Shown here: one piece after another, positions 1 through 11,670 of the stretch
Position numbering within the stretch: position 1 is the stretch's first letter
Layout of the letters: every line of letters begins with the position of its first letter
From: Neocallimastix lanati (nom. inval.)
Taxonomy: Eukaryota > Neocallimastigomycota > Neocallimastigomycetes > Neocallimastigales > Neocallimastigaceae
NCBI GenBank assembly: GCA_016946835.1
Contig: JACVTC010000141.1
Span: forward strand, 1 to 64,000
Direction of reading: 5' to 3'
DNA: 64,000 nt
Program-made: the position numbers and the translations under genes
The notes under the pieces: model-generated
Seen by the model: only the letters and a program-made list of their open reading frames with translations
Databases searched by the model: none
Told to the model about the DNA's origin: nothing

Positions 1-3000
1 TAAAACTTCATCCCAATCTTGATTTTTCCTTCCTAATAAACGAAGTAATTTTCCAATTTCTTTATTTCGGTTTTCAGTGAGACCATTGGATTCAGGGTGA
101 TAGGTAGCTATGAATTTTACATAAACATCATAAAGATCAAGAAAGATTTTAGTCATATCAGAAGTGAATTGGACTCCATTATCTGTAGTAATAACTTGAG
201 GCACACCATGTCTTGCAAAAACGTTTATTAAAAATTTAATTATATCAGAGGAAGTTATGTTTTCAGTGGGTTCGGCTTCAACCCATTTGGTAAAGTAATC
301 AACAGTTACTATAATATATTGATTATTATTTCTTGTTTTTGGTAACGGTCCTATAATATCTAATCCTAAATGCACAAAGGGACCCTCCACTTTAGTTGGA
401 TGGTTTTCGGTTGGTTCTGGATATGGTTGAGGACGATTTAACTGGCATTTTTCACAATTACTAACAATTCTTTTGATATCTTTAATCATATGATTCCAAT
501 AAAAGTTTTTCTTAAGTCTTTGATATGTTTTGTAATATCCTTCGTGGCCAATATTATGAGCTTCTAAAATTAATTTAAACCTTTCATTTTCGTCCGTTAT
601 TAATTTTCTATAATTTCCATTGTCGATAAAATAATCTTCACCATCAATAACAGTAAACTTTTCATTAATAAATTCCTTTATAACTTTAGATAATAATTCT
701 TCATTATTTCCATTAGTAATTTTTGTTAATAATATCTTTCTCTCTTCCTTACTTTTCATTCTTGAAAGAGCATCAGCTAACACATTCTTTTTGCCTGATT
801 CATATTTTATATTAATTCCGAGCATACTAGCGGTTAGACACCATCTTGTTTGCCTTGCATTCAAAGGTTCTTTATTCTTAAATAAACCAACTAATGGTTT
901 ATGATCTGTGTAAATAGTTGTAGGTAATGGATTTCCTTCAATATAAGATTTAAATTTAGTCATACAGTAAAACAAAGCGGTTCCTTCTAAATCGGTAATA
1001 CCATAATTCTTTTCAGCTTTCTTTAAACTTCTACTTATAAAGTGTATTGGATGCTCCTTACCGGTTTCTTCTTCTTTTTGTAAAAGAACTCCACCAATTC
1101 CATTATACGAAGCATCAGTTCTAATGATAAAAGGTTTGTCAAATGACGGAAATTTTAGAATAGGTGCATTGATTAATTTTTCTTTTAGGAGTTCAAAGCT
1201 TTCTTGTTGTTCTTTATTCCATTCATATTTGGTATTCTTTTTCAATAATTTACATAAAGGTGAGGTAATTTGAGCATATTTAGGAATAAAATCACGATAA
1301 TATCCCACTGCTCCTAAAAATGATCTTAATTCATGAAGTGATGAAGGGGCTTCCCACTTCTTAATAGCTGTTATCTTACTTTCCATGGGACTTAATCCTT
1401 TAGTAGTAAGTTTGTGACCTAATACATCAACTTCAGTTTGAAGAAAATGGCACTTTTCAATATTAATTTTTAACTTGTTTTCTTTAAATACTTCTAATAC
1501 TTGTTTAATATGAATTAAATGTTCTTCGATACTTTTTGAATAGATCAAAACATCATCAATAAATACATAAACAAATTCACCAATAAAAGGGAATAAAATT
1601 TTATTCATTTCTCTTTGGAAGGTTGAGGGAGCTCCAGTAAGTCCAAAAGGCATAACCTTAAATTGATAATTTCCAAACTTAGTAGTGAAAGTGGTTACTT
1701 CAACGCTTTCTTCATCCATTAAGATTTGGTGAAAACCAGAAAATAAATCAAGAGTTGTAAATATTTTAGCTCCTCCGAGACTATCAAAAATTTCATCTAT
1801 ATATGGAACTGAATAAGAATCTTTTTCTGTCATATCATTGACTTTTCGGTAGTCAATGCACAAGCGCCACTTTCCATTGTGTTTTAGAATGAGTACTACT
1901 GGAGATGACCATTCTGAACAGGATGGTTCTATCAATCCTTTCTTAATAAGCTTTGTAAGTTCTTCTTTTAAGATATCTGATTTTAATTTAGTTAACCTAT
2001 AACTTCTTAATTTTACTGGCTTTGCATTTGCTTTCAAACGGATCTTATGTGGTGAAAGTTTAGAAGGAGTTAGTTCTTCTGTTGAAGTGGCAACTATGTC
2101 AATCATTTCTTTGAGAATTTTAATAATTTGTTCTTTATAATCTTTATTTAAGGTACTTAAAAATTCATCACTCTCAATAAATTCCATTGGAGTTAATTCC
2201 TTTATAATTTCCTTTTCATTATTCGTTTCTTCAACTTTTCTAATAGTGCAGATTATACTTTCTTCATCATAATATTGATTATTTATTTTAGCTATTTCTT
2301 CGTATTCACTTTCTGACAAAAGTTTACATAGACTGTTTAAGGTTGGATGAATAAATAAACAATGATCGATTTGAGTTTTAAAGTTTATTAACATATCATA
2401 AAATGAGTCTTCTTTCTCAATAATTCTAAAGTCCGCATTAAATTCATAATTATTAATTTTTACTGGTAATCGAACAATAATTCCTTCCGAGTATTCTTCA
2501 TCTTGTGTTGCTAGTTGGATTCTTCCACGACTTTTTCCAACTGTTTCATATTCACCAGGTAATTTATCAAAATACTGCTTAGTAACGATGCTTAGGTTAC
2601 TACAAGAATCAATTAAAAGTTTTCCTAGTACTCCGTCAACACTTGCATCAACCATTGCTAAGTCTTCTTCGGCTACTTCATTACTTTTACTTATGTAGCT
2701 ATGGTCATAGTTATTTACTAATAAAGTTCGTGCTATTACATTGTCTACAGTTCCAATTATTTTAGACTTTTCTAACTTTAAACCTTGAGTTAATTGTGAA
2801 CGAATTTTAGGACATGCATTCAAGAGTTGACCTATCGTAATACTGGATTTAAGATTATTTAAATCATCCATAATATTGTAAGGTTCTTTATTATTCATCA
2901 TTTTGATATTCCTTTTTACTAATTGAGTATTTCCATTATTAGTTTCCTTAGTTTTTGTTGAAATTAATTTTTCCAAAGTATTAGTTTTATTTTGTTGATT

Positions 3001-3480
3001 ATCTTTATTCATTTCTAGATCTTCTATTTCATTATCGATTACAAGTATATCTTCAGATTCAACTTTTTCCTTTCCTTTTGATGAATAATTGTTGTTTTCT
3101 TCTTTACTTTCTCTTACTCTTGTCATATTTCTTAATTCCTTTTCTTTTTGTTTTTCTTTGTTAATATTTGGTTGAGTTAAAATTGAAGGAAGTATTTGAT
3201 TTTTATAAACTTTATTTGGTTTATTATGCAGCTCATTTTCTTTCTTCTTTCTTAAAGCAGGAGTTGCAAAAGGACGTGGATTATCTTTTAAACTTTTATG
3301 TACTTTCTTGGAATTATTTTCTTCTTTTTCGCTGTTATTATCATTCATTTTTCTTTTTACAGCATTTATAATGATATCATCCTCACTTTCAGTTGTGTCA
3401 CTAAAATCAGATTCTTCAGATTCTTCGTTAAAGGAATTATTATCAATTGGAGTATTCTTAGTAAAAGTATTATTTTGTAA
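1..3480 (-). CDS. pol part of Ty3/Gypsy element A (PR-RT-RH-IN), partial
   Basis: Polyprotein region of element A running off the left edge. Domains in order from the N-terminal side: a low-complexity Lys/Glu/Asn-rich linker, a retropepsin-type protease with LLIDSCSNLS (near 2,600-2,640; an unusual Cys follows the Asp-Ser), the RT palm near 1,400-2,000, RNase H near 950-1,250, an H2C2 zinc module, and the DDE integrase core. The integrase tail is missing because the window ends. Boundaries are approximate. Confidence 0.85.
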
Positions 3481-3530
3481 ATTATTTAATGAAGCTATTG
3501 TTTTGTCATTGGGAGTGCTTCTGCTCCCAT

Positions 3531-4442
3531 TTAGAAGTTTAAAGACTTTTTGGAATATATTTCTTTTTTATTTTTTTCCATAATCTTATTTAATTGAGGG
3601 CAATAGTATGAGTAATGACCTTCTTCCTTACAGAAGAAGCAAGTTTTAACGGATAAATTTCTCATTTTCTGGGTTGATTCTTCTATAATATCTTGAGGTT
3701 TCGGTTTATTATTTGTTTGATTTGTTTGGAAAGTTTCGTTTCTTCTTTTAGGATAAAGTCTTGAAGTAGTACTGTTTTGATTATTTTGATTATGTTGGGA
3801 ATTATTAACATTATAGGTATTAATATTATTGTTCCTTACAGAAAGTCTATCTACTTTCTCGGCAATTTTGAAAGCTTTATCCATACTTATATCATCTTTA
3901 AGGGATAATTTCTTCCAGGCTTCATAATTATTTTGAATAGAATCAATATAATCTAGTACACCAATGCGCTTTCTTCTCTTTTTATCAAGTTTAGTGTACA
4001 AAGTTCTATATCTTACATTAAAGTCTTTAATCTTTTCGTTTCTTTTAATTCGCATTGCACGAAGTTCTTTAAGAAGTAAATTTTGGTCTTCTTTAATACC
4101 GTAAAAATTTTCAAGACTTGAAATAATTTTTTCAAGGGAAGGAAATTTAATATCATCATCAACATTTTCTTCTTCATCATCATCTTCTTCTTCATCTGAT
4201 GAATCATCACTTTCATCATCACTATCTTCTCCCAAATCTTCAATAACGCGTTGTACTTCACCAGAGCTGGTAAGTAAACAAGCATTAAATATTGTTTCTG
4301 GATCTGTAATACCTTGTATCTTGATCCAAAGTTTTAATTCAGTAGCCCAGGACTTAATATCTAAATTGTCCTTGCTAAGTTTCACAATATCTCTTAATTC
4401 TTTTTTCAATTCTTTAAAGCTCAAAGTTGTTTCCTTGGACAT
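3531..4442 (-). CDS. gag part of Ty3/Gypsy element A
   Basis: This is the structural (capsid/nucleocapsid) part of element A. The start was placed at MSKETTLSF (4,442) because residues before it look like translated leader. The middle carries a long Asp/Glu/Ser-rich acidic stretch around residues 90-120 of the called protein, which is unusual beside the basic gags of elements B and D. A CCHC knuckle of the form CX2CX4HX4C (CFFCKEEGHYSYYC) stands near the C-terminus and marks the nucleocapsid. The pol region follows downstream on the same strand. Confidence 0.8.
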   Translation of the reverse strand: MSKETTLSFKELKKELRDIVKLSKDNLDIKSWATELKLWIKIQGITDPETIFNACLLTSSGEVQRVIEDLGEDSDDESDDSSDEEEDDDEEENVDDDIKFPSLEKIISSLENFYGIKEDQNLLLKELRAMRIKRNEKIKDFNVRYRTLYTKLDKKRRKRIGVLDYIDSIQNNYEAWKKLSLKDDISMDKAFKIAEKVDRLSVRNNNINTYNVNNSQHNQNNQNSTTSRLYPKRRNETFQTNQTNNKPKPQDIIEESTQKMRNLSVKTCFFCKEEGHYSYYCPQLNKIMEKNKKEIYSKKSLNF

Positions 4443-4617
4443 TTTGTTTAAATATTTCTTGTTGTATATTAATGAGGTGATTAAATAAGAATAAATTTGG
4501 AAATACAACTTTAAAAATATAGTTTAATAGGTAATTTAATATCGAATCAATTTTTAAAACAATATATTTTAGTAACTTTTGAAAATAATAATTTTATTTG
4601 CTTTCTTTAGTAGATAT

Positions 4618-4809
4618 AAGCTCGAAATCCTTATCGACAACTTAGTAGAAATTATAAAGCACGAGGTTCTTTTCGACTACTTTATTAAGAATAATTTTTA
4701 AGTTCGAAATCTTTATCGACAACTCAATAGAATAATTTTAAGTTCGAAATCTTTATCGACAACTCAATAGAATATTTTTCAAGCTCGAAACCTTTATCGA
4801 CCACTTGAA
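4618..4809 (-). repeat. Tandem repeat (about 40 bp x 5) in the leader of element A
   Basis: Five head-to-tail units of roughly 38-44 bp, with the core TTCGAAATCTTTATCGAC (plus-strand sense) followed by AACTCAATAGAA. The third and fourth copies are nearly identical; the first, second and fifth are diverged. The block sits just upstream of gag of element A, in what should be the untranslated leader. No reading frame is suggested. Confidence 0.8.
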
Positions 4810-5700
4810 TTTTGTAATTTAGTATATTTGTAGTAATAAATTTAGAAGCAAAGTTTTATTTATTATTTTCACCTTTCAAAAATTTTTCTTTTTAAACGAT
4901 AAATATTGTATTGTTATAGCTAATAAAATTATTAATTAATTATAATTATTAAATACAAAAAAATAATCTTTATTGTCGTACAATCTGATAGTACACACTG
5001 TCTGACGTGCAGCTTACCTAATGGTGTCATGCCACGCGTGTGCCACGATTACTATATTCAATATAAAATATAGCAGTTCAGAGCCTACTAGCCCAATTAC
5101 TATGTAGGATAAACTTAATCCGATAATCTATGTACGGAATAAAAAAAATTTTAAAAGTATTCAATAATATTTTTATTAACTAATAAAAATTAACTAAAAA
5201 CACAATATTTTCAAAGTAAATTAAGATTCTATTACAGGAATTATATAACAAATAAAGTACCAGTAATAAAAAAAAATAAAAAAAATTTAAATGGCGAAGT
5301 TAGCCAAAGTCTGATACTTTATATAATAAAGTGCCTTATAACTAGCACAAAGAAAAGTAAAAAAAATATATATAAAAAAAACAATCTTACGCCTTCGGTG
5401 ACGTAAGCTCCTTATTCGCCAGTGCTTGGAAAGTACCCGCACCTTCGTGTGTTGAAACGTTGAAGGCTGAACTATTATTACCGGGTCGGTAACCAAATAC
5501 CTTCGTCTACTTTCCAATTAATCTCCAAATTAACTACTATTCAATAACCTACTATGAATAGAGTTAATTTGTTGCTATCTGAGAATACACTGTGTATGAG
5601 CTCTATCCGCTCCTTGTTATAATTTTACAAAATTTGTTTTTTTTTTTTTGAATCTTAATTTTACTTATTTAAAAAAAATTTTTTTTTATATATATATCAA
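4810..5700. other. AT-rich DNA with GC-richer islands, probably the 5' LTR area of element A
   Basis: Two islands, about 4,985-5,110 and 5,385-5,600, are clearly GC-richer than their surroundings, as an LTR promoter or leader can be. No partner LTR exists in the window, so the ends cannot be proved. An open frame of 76 codons on the minus strand (5,287-5,517) has no recognisable domain and I do not call it a gene. Confidence 0.35.
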
Positions 5701-6173
5701 ACAAGCGCCATAGGTTAATCAAAGGATTAACGACTTACTTGTTTATCAATATAAAATAAAAAAAAATTAAAAAAAAATCTATGTTATTTACTATTATTTC
5801 TATTTAATTCCCCGATATCTCCACCATATAAATGTTAAGGTTTTAGAGAATTAAATAAAAATAAAGTAAGAAACACAAATTTTATTTATTTATTTATTAT
5901 TTTTATTTATAAATTTATTTGATTTTATTTTATTTTATTTTATTTGATTTCATTTTATTTTATTTAATGATATTTAAAAATTAGTAGCAAAATTTACAAC
6001 TATTTATACTTTTTTTTCAAGGCATAAAAGTTGTTCTTGCCACTAAATTACATTTTATTATTATTTTTCTTTTTATATATAAAAACTATTAAATTTAAAT
6101 TGATTTTTATAATCAATTATATAAAATTTAATTATAACAATATAAATAAAATACATTTATAATATTAATAAAA

Positions 6174-6211
<38 letters not shown>

Positions 6212-7990
6212 CTATCTAAAATATTACTAATAAGAATTTATTTAATTGGCTAAAATTTTTATTACACTCTGTTAAAATATTCAAATAAAAATAAAAATAC
6301 TATTCTAATATAAAGGTTTTTAATAAAATAAAATATTTTTCAATATAAAATAAAACATTTCGATATAAAATTTTATAATAAAAGTTAAAATATAATATAT
6401 AAATTTTTAATTATCAATATATAAAAATATTATTAATACAAATTTTCATTATTAATATAAAAATAAAAAAATAAGATTTATCATTAATATTGTTAATATA
6501 AGTTTTAAATATATAAAAATATTACTATTAATATAAGATTTAATATAAAAATTATAAAGTTTAATATAATTTTTGATCTAATTTTTAATCTTTGAATTTA
6601 AAAATTTATTAAAGTACAAAAATAATAATGTACACATAATGTATTAGAAATAAATCGTAGATTTAATTAAGAATGCATTATTTAGTACATTCTTATCACT
6701 AAATGATACAATATAAGTAATAAAGTATCAGATTTCTATTTATAACGAGGTCGAGCAAATAGGGAATTTGTAAAATAATATATTCCAACTCAAAGATAAT
6801 AAATAATAATTTACACAAATAATAAAATTTATTTATTTCTTTTTAAATCTTGTTTTTATTTATTTATTTATTTTACATAAATTATTACAATTATATTTAT
6901 ATTCCTCTGAATATAATGATTTTTATCTATCTCTAATAATTCAATTTATATTAATATCTTAATAATAATTTTACTTATAATTGTAGGATTCAACTCTTAT
7001 CCTTTAACTATAAGTAATTACTTAATTATTTAAACTAAACTATAAGTTCTCTAAAACTATTATTTTACTCAATTAGAATTTTTAAAACAACAAGAAAAAC
7101 TCTCTCTTTAACTTTTATTTCATTCTCTTCTTTTAAATTTATTAATTAATTTTATCTTGAATATTATTGGCTGTCTAATTAATTTTTAATCTATTTATAA
7201 AATGATTTAGTATATTATATATTGCAATTATTTTTCACTATATTATTATAGGATTTTCTCTTTTGTTAATTTTCTTGCGTATTTCTAGCTGTATTGTATC
7301 ATGAAGATTTCGTTACAGCATGTAAAATTTCTATGGAAAATGGTGATTTAAATCCTGTTAAAGTTTTTAGATAATTTGGTCTTAACGATTAGGTCAAGAT
7401 GCCAAATTATAGTAATTAATTAATAATTAAATTTTATTCTTATTTAAAACATATTGTTATTAGTAAATTTTATAATTAAGTTTTTATTTAAAATATAAAT
7501 TTTATTTAATCTTAATAATATTTTATTACATTATTATTTTATATAATTATTACTATAATTTAAATTACAATAATCCTACAAAGGATTAATCAAAGAATTT
7601 AAACATGTATTTATATAAAATAATTAATTATTAAAATATTAATTATTAATATGAATATGTAAATAATATTAATATAAGTTTGATATTGATAATATAAAGT
7701 TAGATAATAATATAAATATTTAATATAAATAAAATATAAGAATCAAATATTGCTAAATATTATATTTTATAATTAAAATATAATATGTAGAAATTAATTT
7801 AATGACAATCACGTGTTTACATTATTTAATATATATTAAATTCAATATGTTAATAATATTTAGTAATTAGTTGGCCTAGACTAATTCCTAAATATTTTAA
7901 TAATAATTATTATAATATTAATTATTAATATTGAAATTCAAATAACTGAATTATTGAAATTGAAATTGAAATTGAATTAAATGGAAATTC
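5701..7990. other. Gene-poor AT-rich DNA
   Basis: Very AT-rich, with a run of about 31 T at 6,176-6,206, TTTTA/TTTAT repeats at 5,880-5,970, and a 7-bp stem-loop (GTTAATC AAAG GATTAAC) near 5,714. I find no gene I can support. The one exception worth noting is a short open stretch at 7,266-7,372 that follows a TTCTAG acceptor-like site; it is treated under findings. Confidence 0.5.
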
Positions 7991-8200
7991 AATTATTATC
8001 TTAACAAATCCTAAATTAAAACATATATCAATTAAATATCACTTTACTGTAGACAACATTAAGAAGAAAATAGTTGAATTAAAACACATTGAAAGCTCTG
8101 AAAACTTAGCAGATATTTTAACAAAAGTCACTAATGGAAACAAAATAAAATCCTTCGCAAATATAATTTTTATTAATTAAAAATTACATTTGAGGGGGAG

Positions 8201-8431
8201 TGTTATAATATTAATAAATTTTAATATATTAATTTATATTTTATTTTTTATATAATTATTATTTTATGTATGATTAACATTATTTATATTAATATCATTC
8301 TTTTATGTAAATCACGAAATCATTTGATTAAATTTAGTATATATATTTCACCTGATTATTTTTATTTTAATCTTAGACTTGTTTATATTGAATATATTAA
8401 TAAATAAATAAAATTAAATATATACATAACA
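8201..8431 (+). repeat. LTR of Copia remnant C0
   Basis: It begins TGTTATAATATTAATAAATT directly after the polypurine tract and ends ATACATAACA directly before the primer site. Length 231 bp, close to the 243-247 bp LTRs of Copia element C2. TG...CA ends are present. There is no second copy in the window. Confidence 0.7.
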
Positions 8432-8433
8432 AT

Positions 8434-8449
8434 AGATTAAGAGTCTCAT
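8434..8449 (+). promoter_or_regulatory. Copia primer-binding site complementary to the tRNA-Lys(CUU) anticodon arm
   Basis: AGATTAAGAGTCTCAT lies two bases after the LTR. Its complement, ATGAGACTCTTAATCT, is the anticodon arm of eukaryotic tRNA-Lys(CUU): stem TGAGA, loop CTCTTAA with anticodon CTT, and start of the 3' stem. Priming from an internal tRNA cut is known for Drosophila copia (initiator tRNA-Met). The lysine assignment is my inference from recalled tRNA sequences. Confidence 0.7.
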
Positions 8450-9329
8450 AATAATAATAATAAATACAATGAAAGTAAATACAAAAATGATAAACCAATG
8501 AATCATAAAAACGACAATAAAAATTATAATAAAAATAATCAAAAAGAAAAATTTTGTTTAATTTGTGAAAAACATGGTCACACTTTAAAGGAATGCTGGT
8601 ACAATTTAAAAATCCAAATAGAAAAAATAATGGTAAATCTAACAATGGAAAATTTATGGGATATATTAATGATATTCAATTGAGTAACGAATATAACAAT
8701 GGATTTAATTATCATGAATTACATGATAATTTAGAAAAACCTAATGACGACACAAAATCAATAAACCTTATCAATAAAATTAATAATCCATCCATTACTA
8801 ATGAAAATTTGATGTTAAAACACAAAAACACACGTGTTCTTAACCAGTTAAATACAATAAAATATTTATTAAATACCAATAATTATAATAAAGACCAATG
8901 GTTATATGATAGTGGTGCCGGTGAACATATAACTAATAATAAAAGTATATTACAAAATTTTAAAAATGAAAAAATAAATCTAAGTTGTGCTAACGGAACC
9001 AATTGTACTTTTGATGGCTATGGAGAAACAATTTTAAATATAAATAATTACAAAATAAAATTAAATCGTGTTCTGTACTCAAAAGATGTAACAAAAAATA
9101 TGATTAGTGGTAAAATTTTACAAGAGAGTTCTCTATTTCTAATATAAATAATCTAATTTATTTATAAGAAATAGGTTATATATTAATTATATATTCTAAT
9201 ATATAGAACTATATTAATTTTATATGAATTAAAGTATTATAATTATTATAATTATAATAATACATATTGAAATAAAATAAAATAAAATAATTATTATCAA
9301 AAAGATATAAGTTTAATATTTAATAATTA

Positions 9330-10101
9330 TATAAAGTTTTGATTTAAAAAATAGATTATAAGTCAAAAATTATAATAACACTAAATAACACAAAAATGTT
9401 TTATAAACAAATAAGTTTTATTATATTTAAATTTTAAAATAATCTTTATTAATTATTAGTGTTATTAACAATAAATCGTTAATAACAATTACATCGATTA
9501 AAATACATGAAATTTGGTTAACTATTTATATTTTTATCTTATTACATTTATAATATATAATTCCTATTGAATTATATTATCTAACTATTTATTTAAAAAC
9601 AATACTAACCTAAACTAATAATAAATAATTAACTATTACTAAATAAAGAGAATTATAATTAATAACTAAAATAAATATAAACAATTTCAATCGAGCTCAT
9701 TTATTATTTATTTATTATTTAAATATTATTAATAAATTCTTATTATATTTTCTATTTAAAAATAATATAAAAGTTGTCATAATTATTTAATATAATTTTA
9801 GCATAAAATGCCGCAAGTTTCAACATGACTAATTGCATAGTTTCATGTTGTTAATTTATCTTGTAAAAAACCTTAACTCTTATTATTTAATTTAAATTAC
9901 ATAAAAAGAAATGATTTTCAATTACTAGTTTCACAAGAGAAATTTTTAATTTATTAGTATGATTGGAAGAAGTCGAAGTTTTGTTTAAAATTATTTGCAA
10001 TAATTTTATACACGTGATTTTTAATAGATTTATTTCAATTTTACTTAAATTTATGATTAAATTTAATTAAAATTTATAAAGATATTAATAATATCTTTAC
10101 A
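9330..10101 (-). repeat. 3' LTR of chromovirus B
   Basis: Minus-strand start TGTAAAGATATTATTAATATC at 10,101, minus-strand end CTTTATA at 9,330. Matches 22,252-23,023 at a constant offset of 12,922 with no mismatch seen. The polypurine tract next to it (minus strand, CTTAAGGGGCGAGAT) lies at 10,102-10,120. Confidence 0.95.
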
Positions 10102-10138
10102 ATCTCGCCCCTTAAGTCGAGCTTCTGCGAGATTAACT

Positions 10139-10436
10139 TTAAGAAGGAAGATCAATTACAAAAGGTTGATATTTATGTCTAACATAGTACTCGTTTGCAT
10201 CATCAGGTGGTTGACAGAATTCGTTGTTAACATTCGAAGATTGGTTCTTCTTTTCTTTTCTGTAATATTCTTGTATTAATTGTCTATCAAGAATTTGATC
10301 TTCATCAATCCAAGTATTTTCACTAGAATCGCATCCTTTCCATTTAATCAAGTAACGATTCTTATTGTTAAAGGTTTTCATTTTAATTATTCTTTCAGGA
10401 GTTCTATCAATTGTATCCGTATTAAGATTAATATTT
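10139..10436 (-). CDS. Chromodomain end of chromovirus B pol (separated by element D)
   Basis: The minus strand encodes YLIKWKGCDSSENTWIDEDQ, a chromodomain of the type found at the C-terminus of chromovirus integrases, where it directs integration toward marked chromatin. It ends with HKYQPFVIDLPS, matching the tail of element D's integrase. Downstream follow the polypurine tract and 3' LTR of B. It is the distal piece of the polyprotein at 17,246-21,800. Confidence 0.9.
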
Positions 10437-11059
10437 TGTAAAGATTTAATAAATCTTTAATACATTAAATAGCTTAATTTTTCGTACAATTAATTTATTT
10501 AATGTATATGAATTATTTTTTTAATATAAAATTTATTGAAATAAAATTTAATTATTTTTTTAATTGAAAATATTTTTTAATTAGTTTAGTTAATTTAGTT
10601 TAGTTTTAAATAGTTAAATATTAATTTAGGAATAATCTTAAATAGTTAATATTTATAAAAATAGTTTTTCAATATTAAATATATAATTAAAATTATTATA
10701 AGTAATAAAATAATAAATAAAATAAAGAGTTTAAATAATTAATTTTAGTTTTAGTAAATTAATAAATAATAAAAATTATTAATTAAAAAATCTTTTGTTT
10801 ATAAATAAATAGTTTTATATATATTATTAAATAACATCATATATTAATATTGTAATAAGAAAAAATATAAATACATGTAATTTTTCTTAATTAAATCGAT
10901 GTATTAGTTATTAACTATTTTACAGTTAATAACATAAAAGAAGTTTATAATTAATAAAAGAATTTATTAATAAAAGAAATTACTTTAATTTTATTTATTT
11001 AAATTGTAGTGTTTTTTTTATTGTTATAATCTGTTTTTTTTATTGACGGATTCATTACA
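10437..11059 (+). repeat. 5' LTR of chromovirus D
   Basis: Starts TGTAAAGATTTAATAAATC and ends GGATTCATTACA. It contains TATAAATA at 10,866-10,873, the element GTATTAGTTAT at 10,901-10,911, and a perfect 10-bp stem-loop GTTATTAACT/AGTTAATAAC at 10,907-10,933. The first is a likely TATA box and the second the likely start of R. Differs from the 3' LTR at two positions. Confidence 0.95.
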
Positions 11060-11070
11060 ATAACTAATAC
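11060..11070 (+). promoter_or_regulatory. Self-complementary primer-binding site of chromovirus D
   Basis: ATAACTAATAC follows the 5' LTR with no spacer. Its exact complement GTATTAGTTAT lies in the LTR at 10,901-10,911, whose first base is 28 bp downstream of the end of TATAAATA. This fits Tf1-type self-priming, in which the folded 5' end of the RNA primes its own reverse transcription. The corresponding pair in element B has a different sequence but is again exactly complementary. Confidence 0.8.
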
Positions 11071-11134
11071 CCACTAAGATTTAAACAAAAAACACGTTAT
11101 AACAAGTAAAAAACTACTATTGCATTTGGATTCT

Positions 11135-11374
11135 TCTACTGTGTTTGGTTTCTACTGTGTTTGGTTTCTACTGTGTTTGGTTTCTACTGTTTTTGGTTTC
11201 TACTGTGTTTGGTTTCTACTGTGTTTGGTTTCTACTGTTTTTGGTTTCTACTGTGTTTGGTTTCTACTGTGTTTGGTTTCTACTGTTTTTGGTTTCTACT
11301 GTTTTTGGTTTCTACTGTGTTTGGTTTCTACTGTTTTTGGTTTCTACTGTGTTTGGTTTCTACTGTGTTTGATC
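11135..11374 (+). repeat. 16-bp tandem repeat (15 copies) in the leader of chromovirus D
   Basis: Fifteen exact-period units TCTACTGTGTTTGGTT, with a G/T variant TCTACTGTTTTTGGTT in about a third of them. In the first ten units the T-type recurs every third unit, suggesting growth by 48-bp blocks. All frames across the repeat stay open and spell Phe/Trp/Cys/Val-rich repeats, but these are a by-product of the repeat. It lies between primer site and gag. Confidence 0.95.
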
Positions 11375-11670
11375 CATACCGTGTTTATCGTTACTGTGTT
11401 GTCTTTTGCGCTTTATCTTCAAGGTGTTTTATTTCTACTGTGGCTCTTTAATAACATATTAGTTAATATTATTATATTATATTATATTTGTTTCGTTTAC
11501 TCGTCGCACACCATTACAATTGGATATCGTGCTGACGACTTTATGAATAATAATATATTAATATAATAATAATTAATTACTAGAACGAAAATAATTTAGA
11601 ATAAATAAAATAAATTATATAAGTAAATACCTTAATAAATAAGCAGGTCAGAAAATAAATAAAATATTAG

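Larger units (their letters stand above)
1..4442 (-). mobile_element. Ty3/Gypsy LTR retrotransposon A (gag-pol), cut by the left edge
   Basis: Reading the minus strand gives gag, then protease, reverse transcriptase, RNase H and integrase in Ty3/Gypsy order. The RT carries VFIDDVLIYSK near 1,550, RNase H has RTDASYNGIGG near 1,110, the H2C2 zinc-binding module lies near 440-580, and the integrase has LDIIGP near 355 and TTDNGVQF near 170. Integration chemistry and cDNA synthesis are inferred from these family motifs. The 3' end of pol and the 3' LTR are outside the window, so LTR age cannot be estimated. The protein is clearly different from elements B and D further right, and I see no chromodomain in the part present. 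The visible part looks largely whole. Its 5' LTR should lie somewhere in 4,810-5,700, but without the partner LTR I could not fix its ends. Confidence 0.9.
7993..9170 (+). mobile_element. Ty1/Copia remnant C0 with one LTR shared by two element ends
   Basis: Left part: the end of a Copia RNase H region (the LKHISIKYHF and ENLADILTK motifs, 8,020-8,125), then a polypurine tract TTTGAGGGGGAG. Middle: an LTR of 231 bp (8,201-8,431) starting TGTTATAATA and ending CA. Right: after two bases comes a primer site, then a short gag piece with a zinc knuckle (CLICEKHGHTLKEC) and a Copia protease with WLYDSGAGEHITNN near 8,900-8,945. The order 3' end - LTR - 5' end is that of two elements joined by one LTR. 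The remnant is broken and far from complete. Confidence 0.75.

Noticed and set aside
4618-4809. tRNA or Pol III B-box-like GTTCGAAATC repeats
   Set aside because: No A box, no cloverleaf and no terminator arrangement; the motif belongs to a tandem repeat in the leader of element A.
5287-5517. 76-codon minus-strand frame with an Arg-rich start and hydrophobic end
   Set aside because: No domain and no repeat copy. It lies in the presumed LTR/leader area of element A.
8397-8645. 82-codon minus-strand frame over Copia remnant C0
   Set aside because: Antisense shadow; the plus strand encodes the gag knuckle.
11120-11566. Three overlapping open frames with FGFYCVW-type repeats
   Set aside because: They are the three translations of a 16-bp repeat in the leader of element D. 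An uninterrupted frame in a stop-free repeat is no evidence for a protein.
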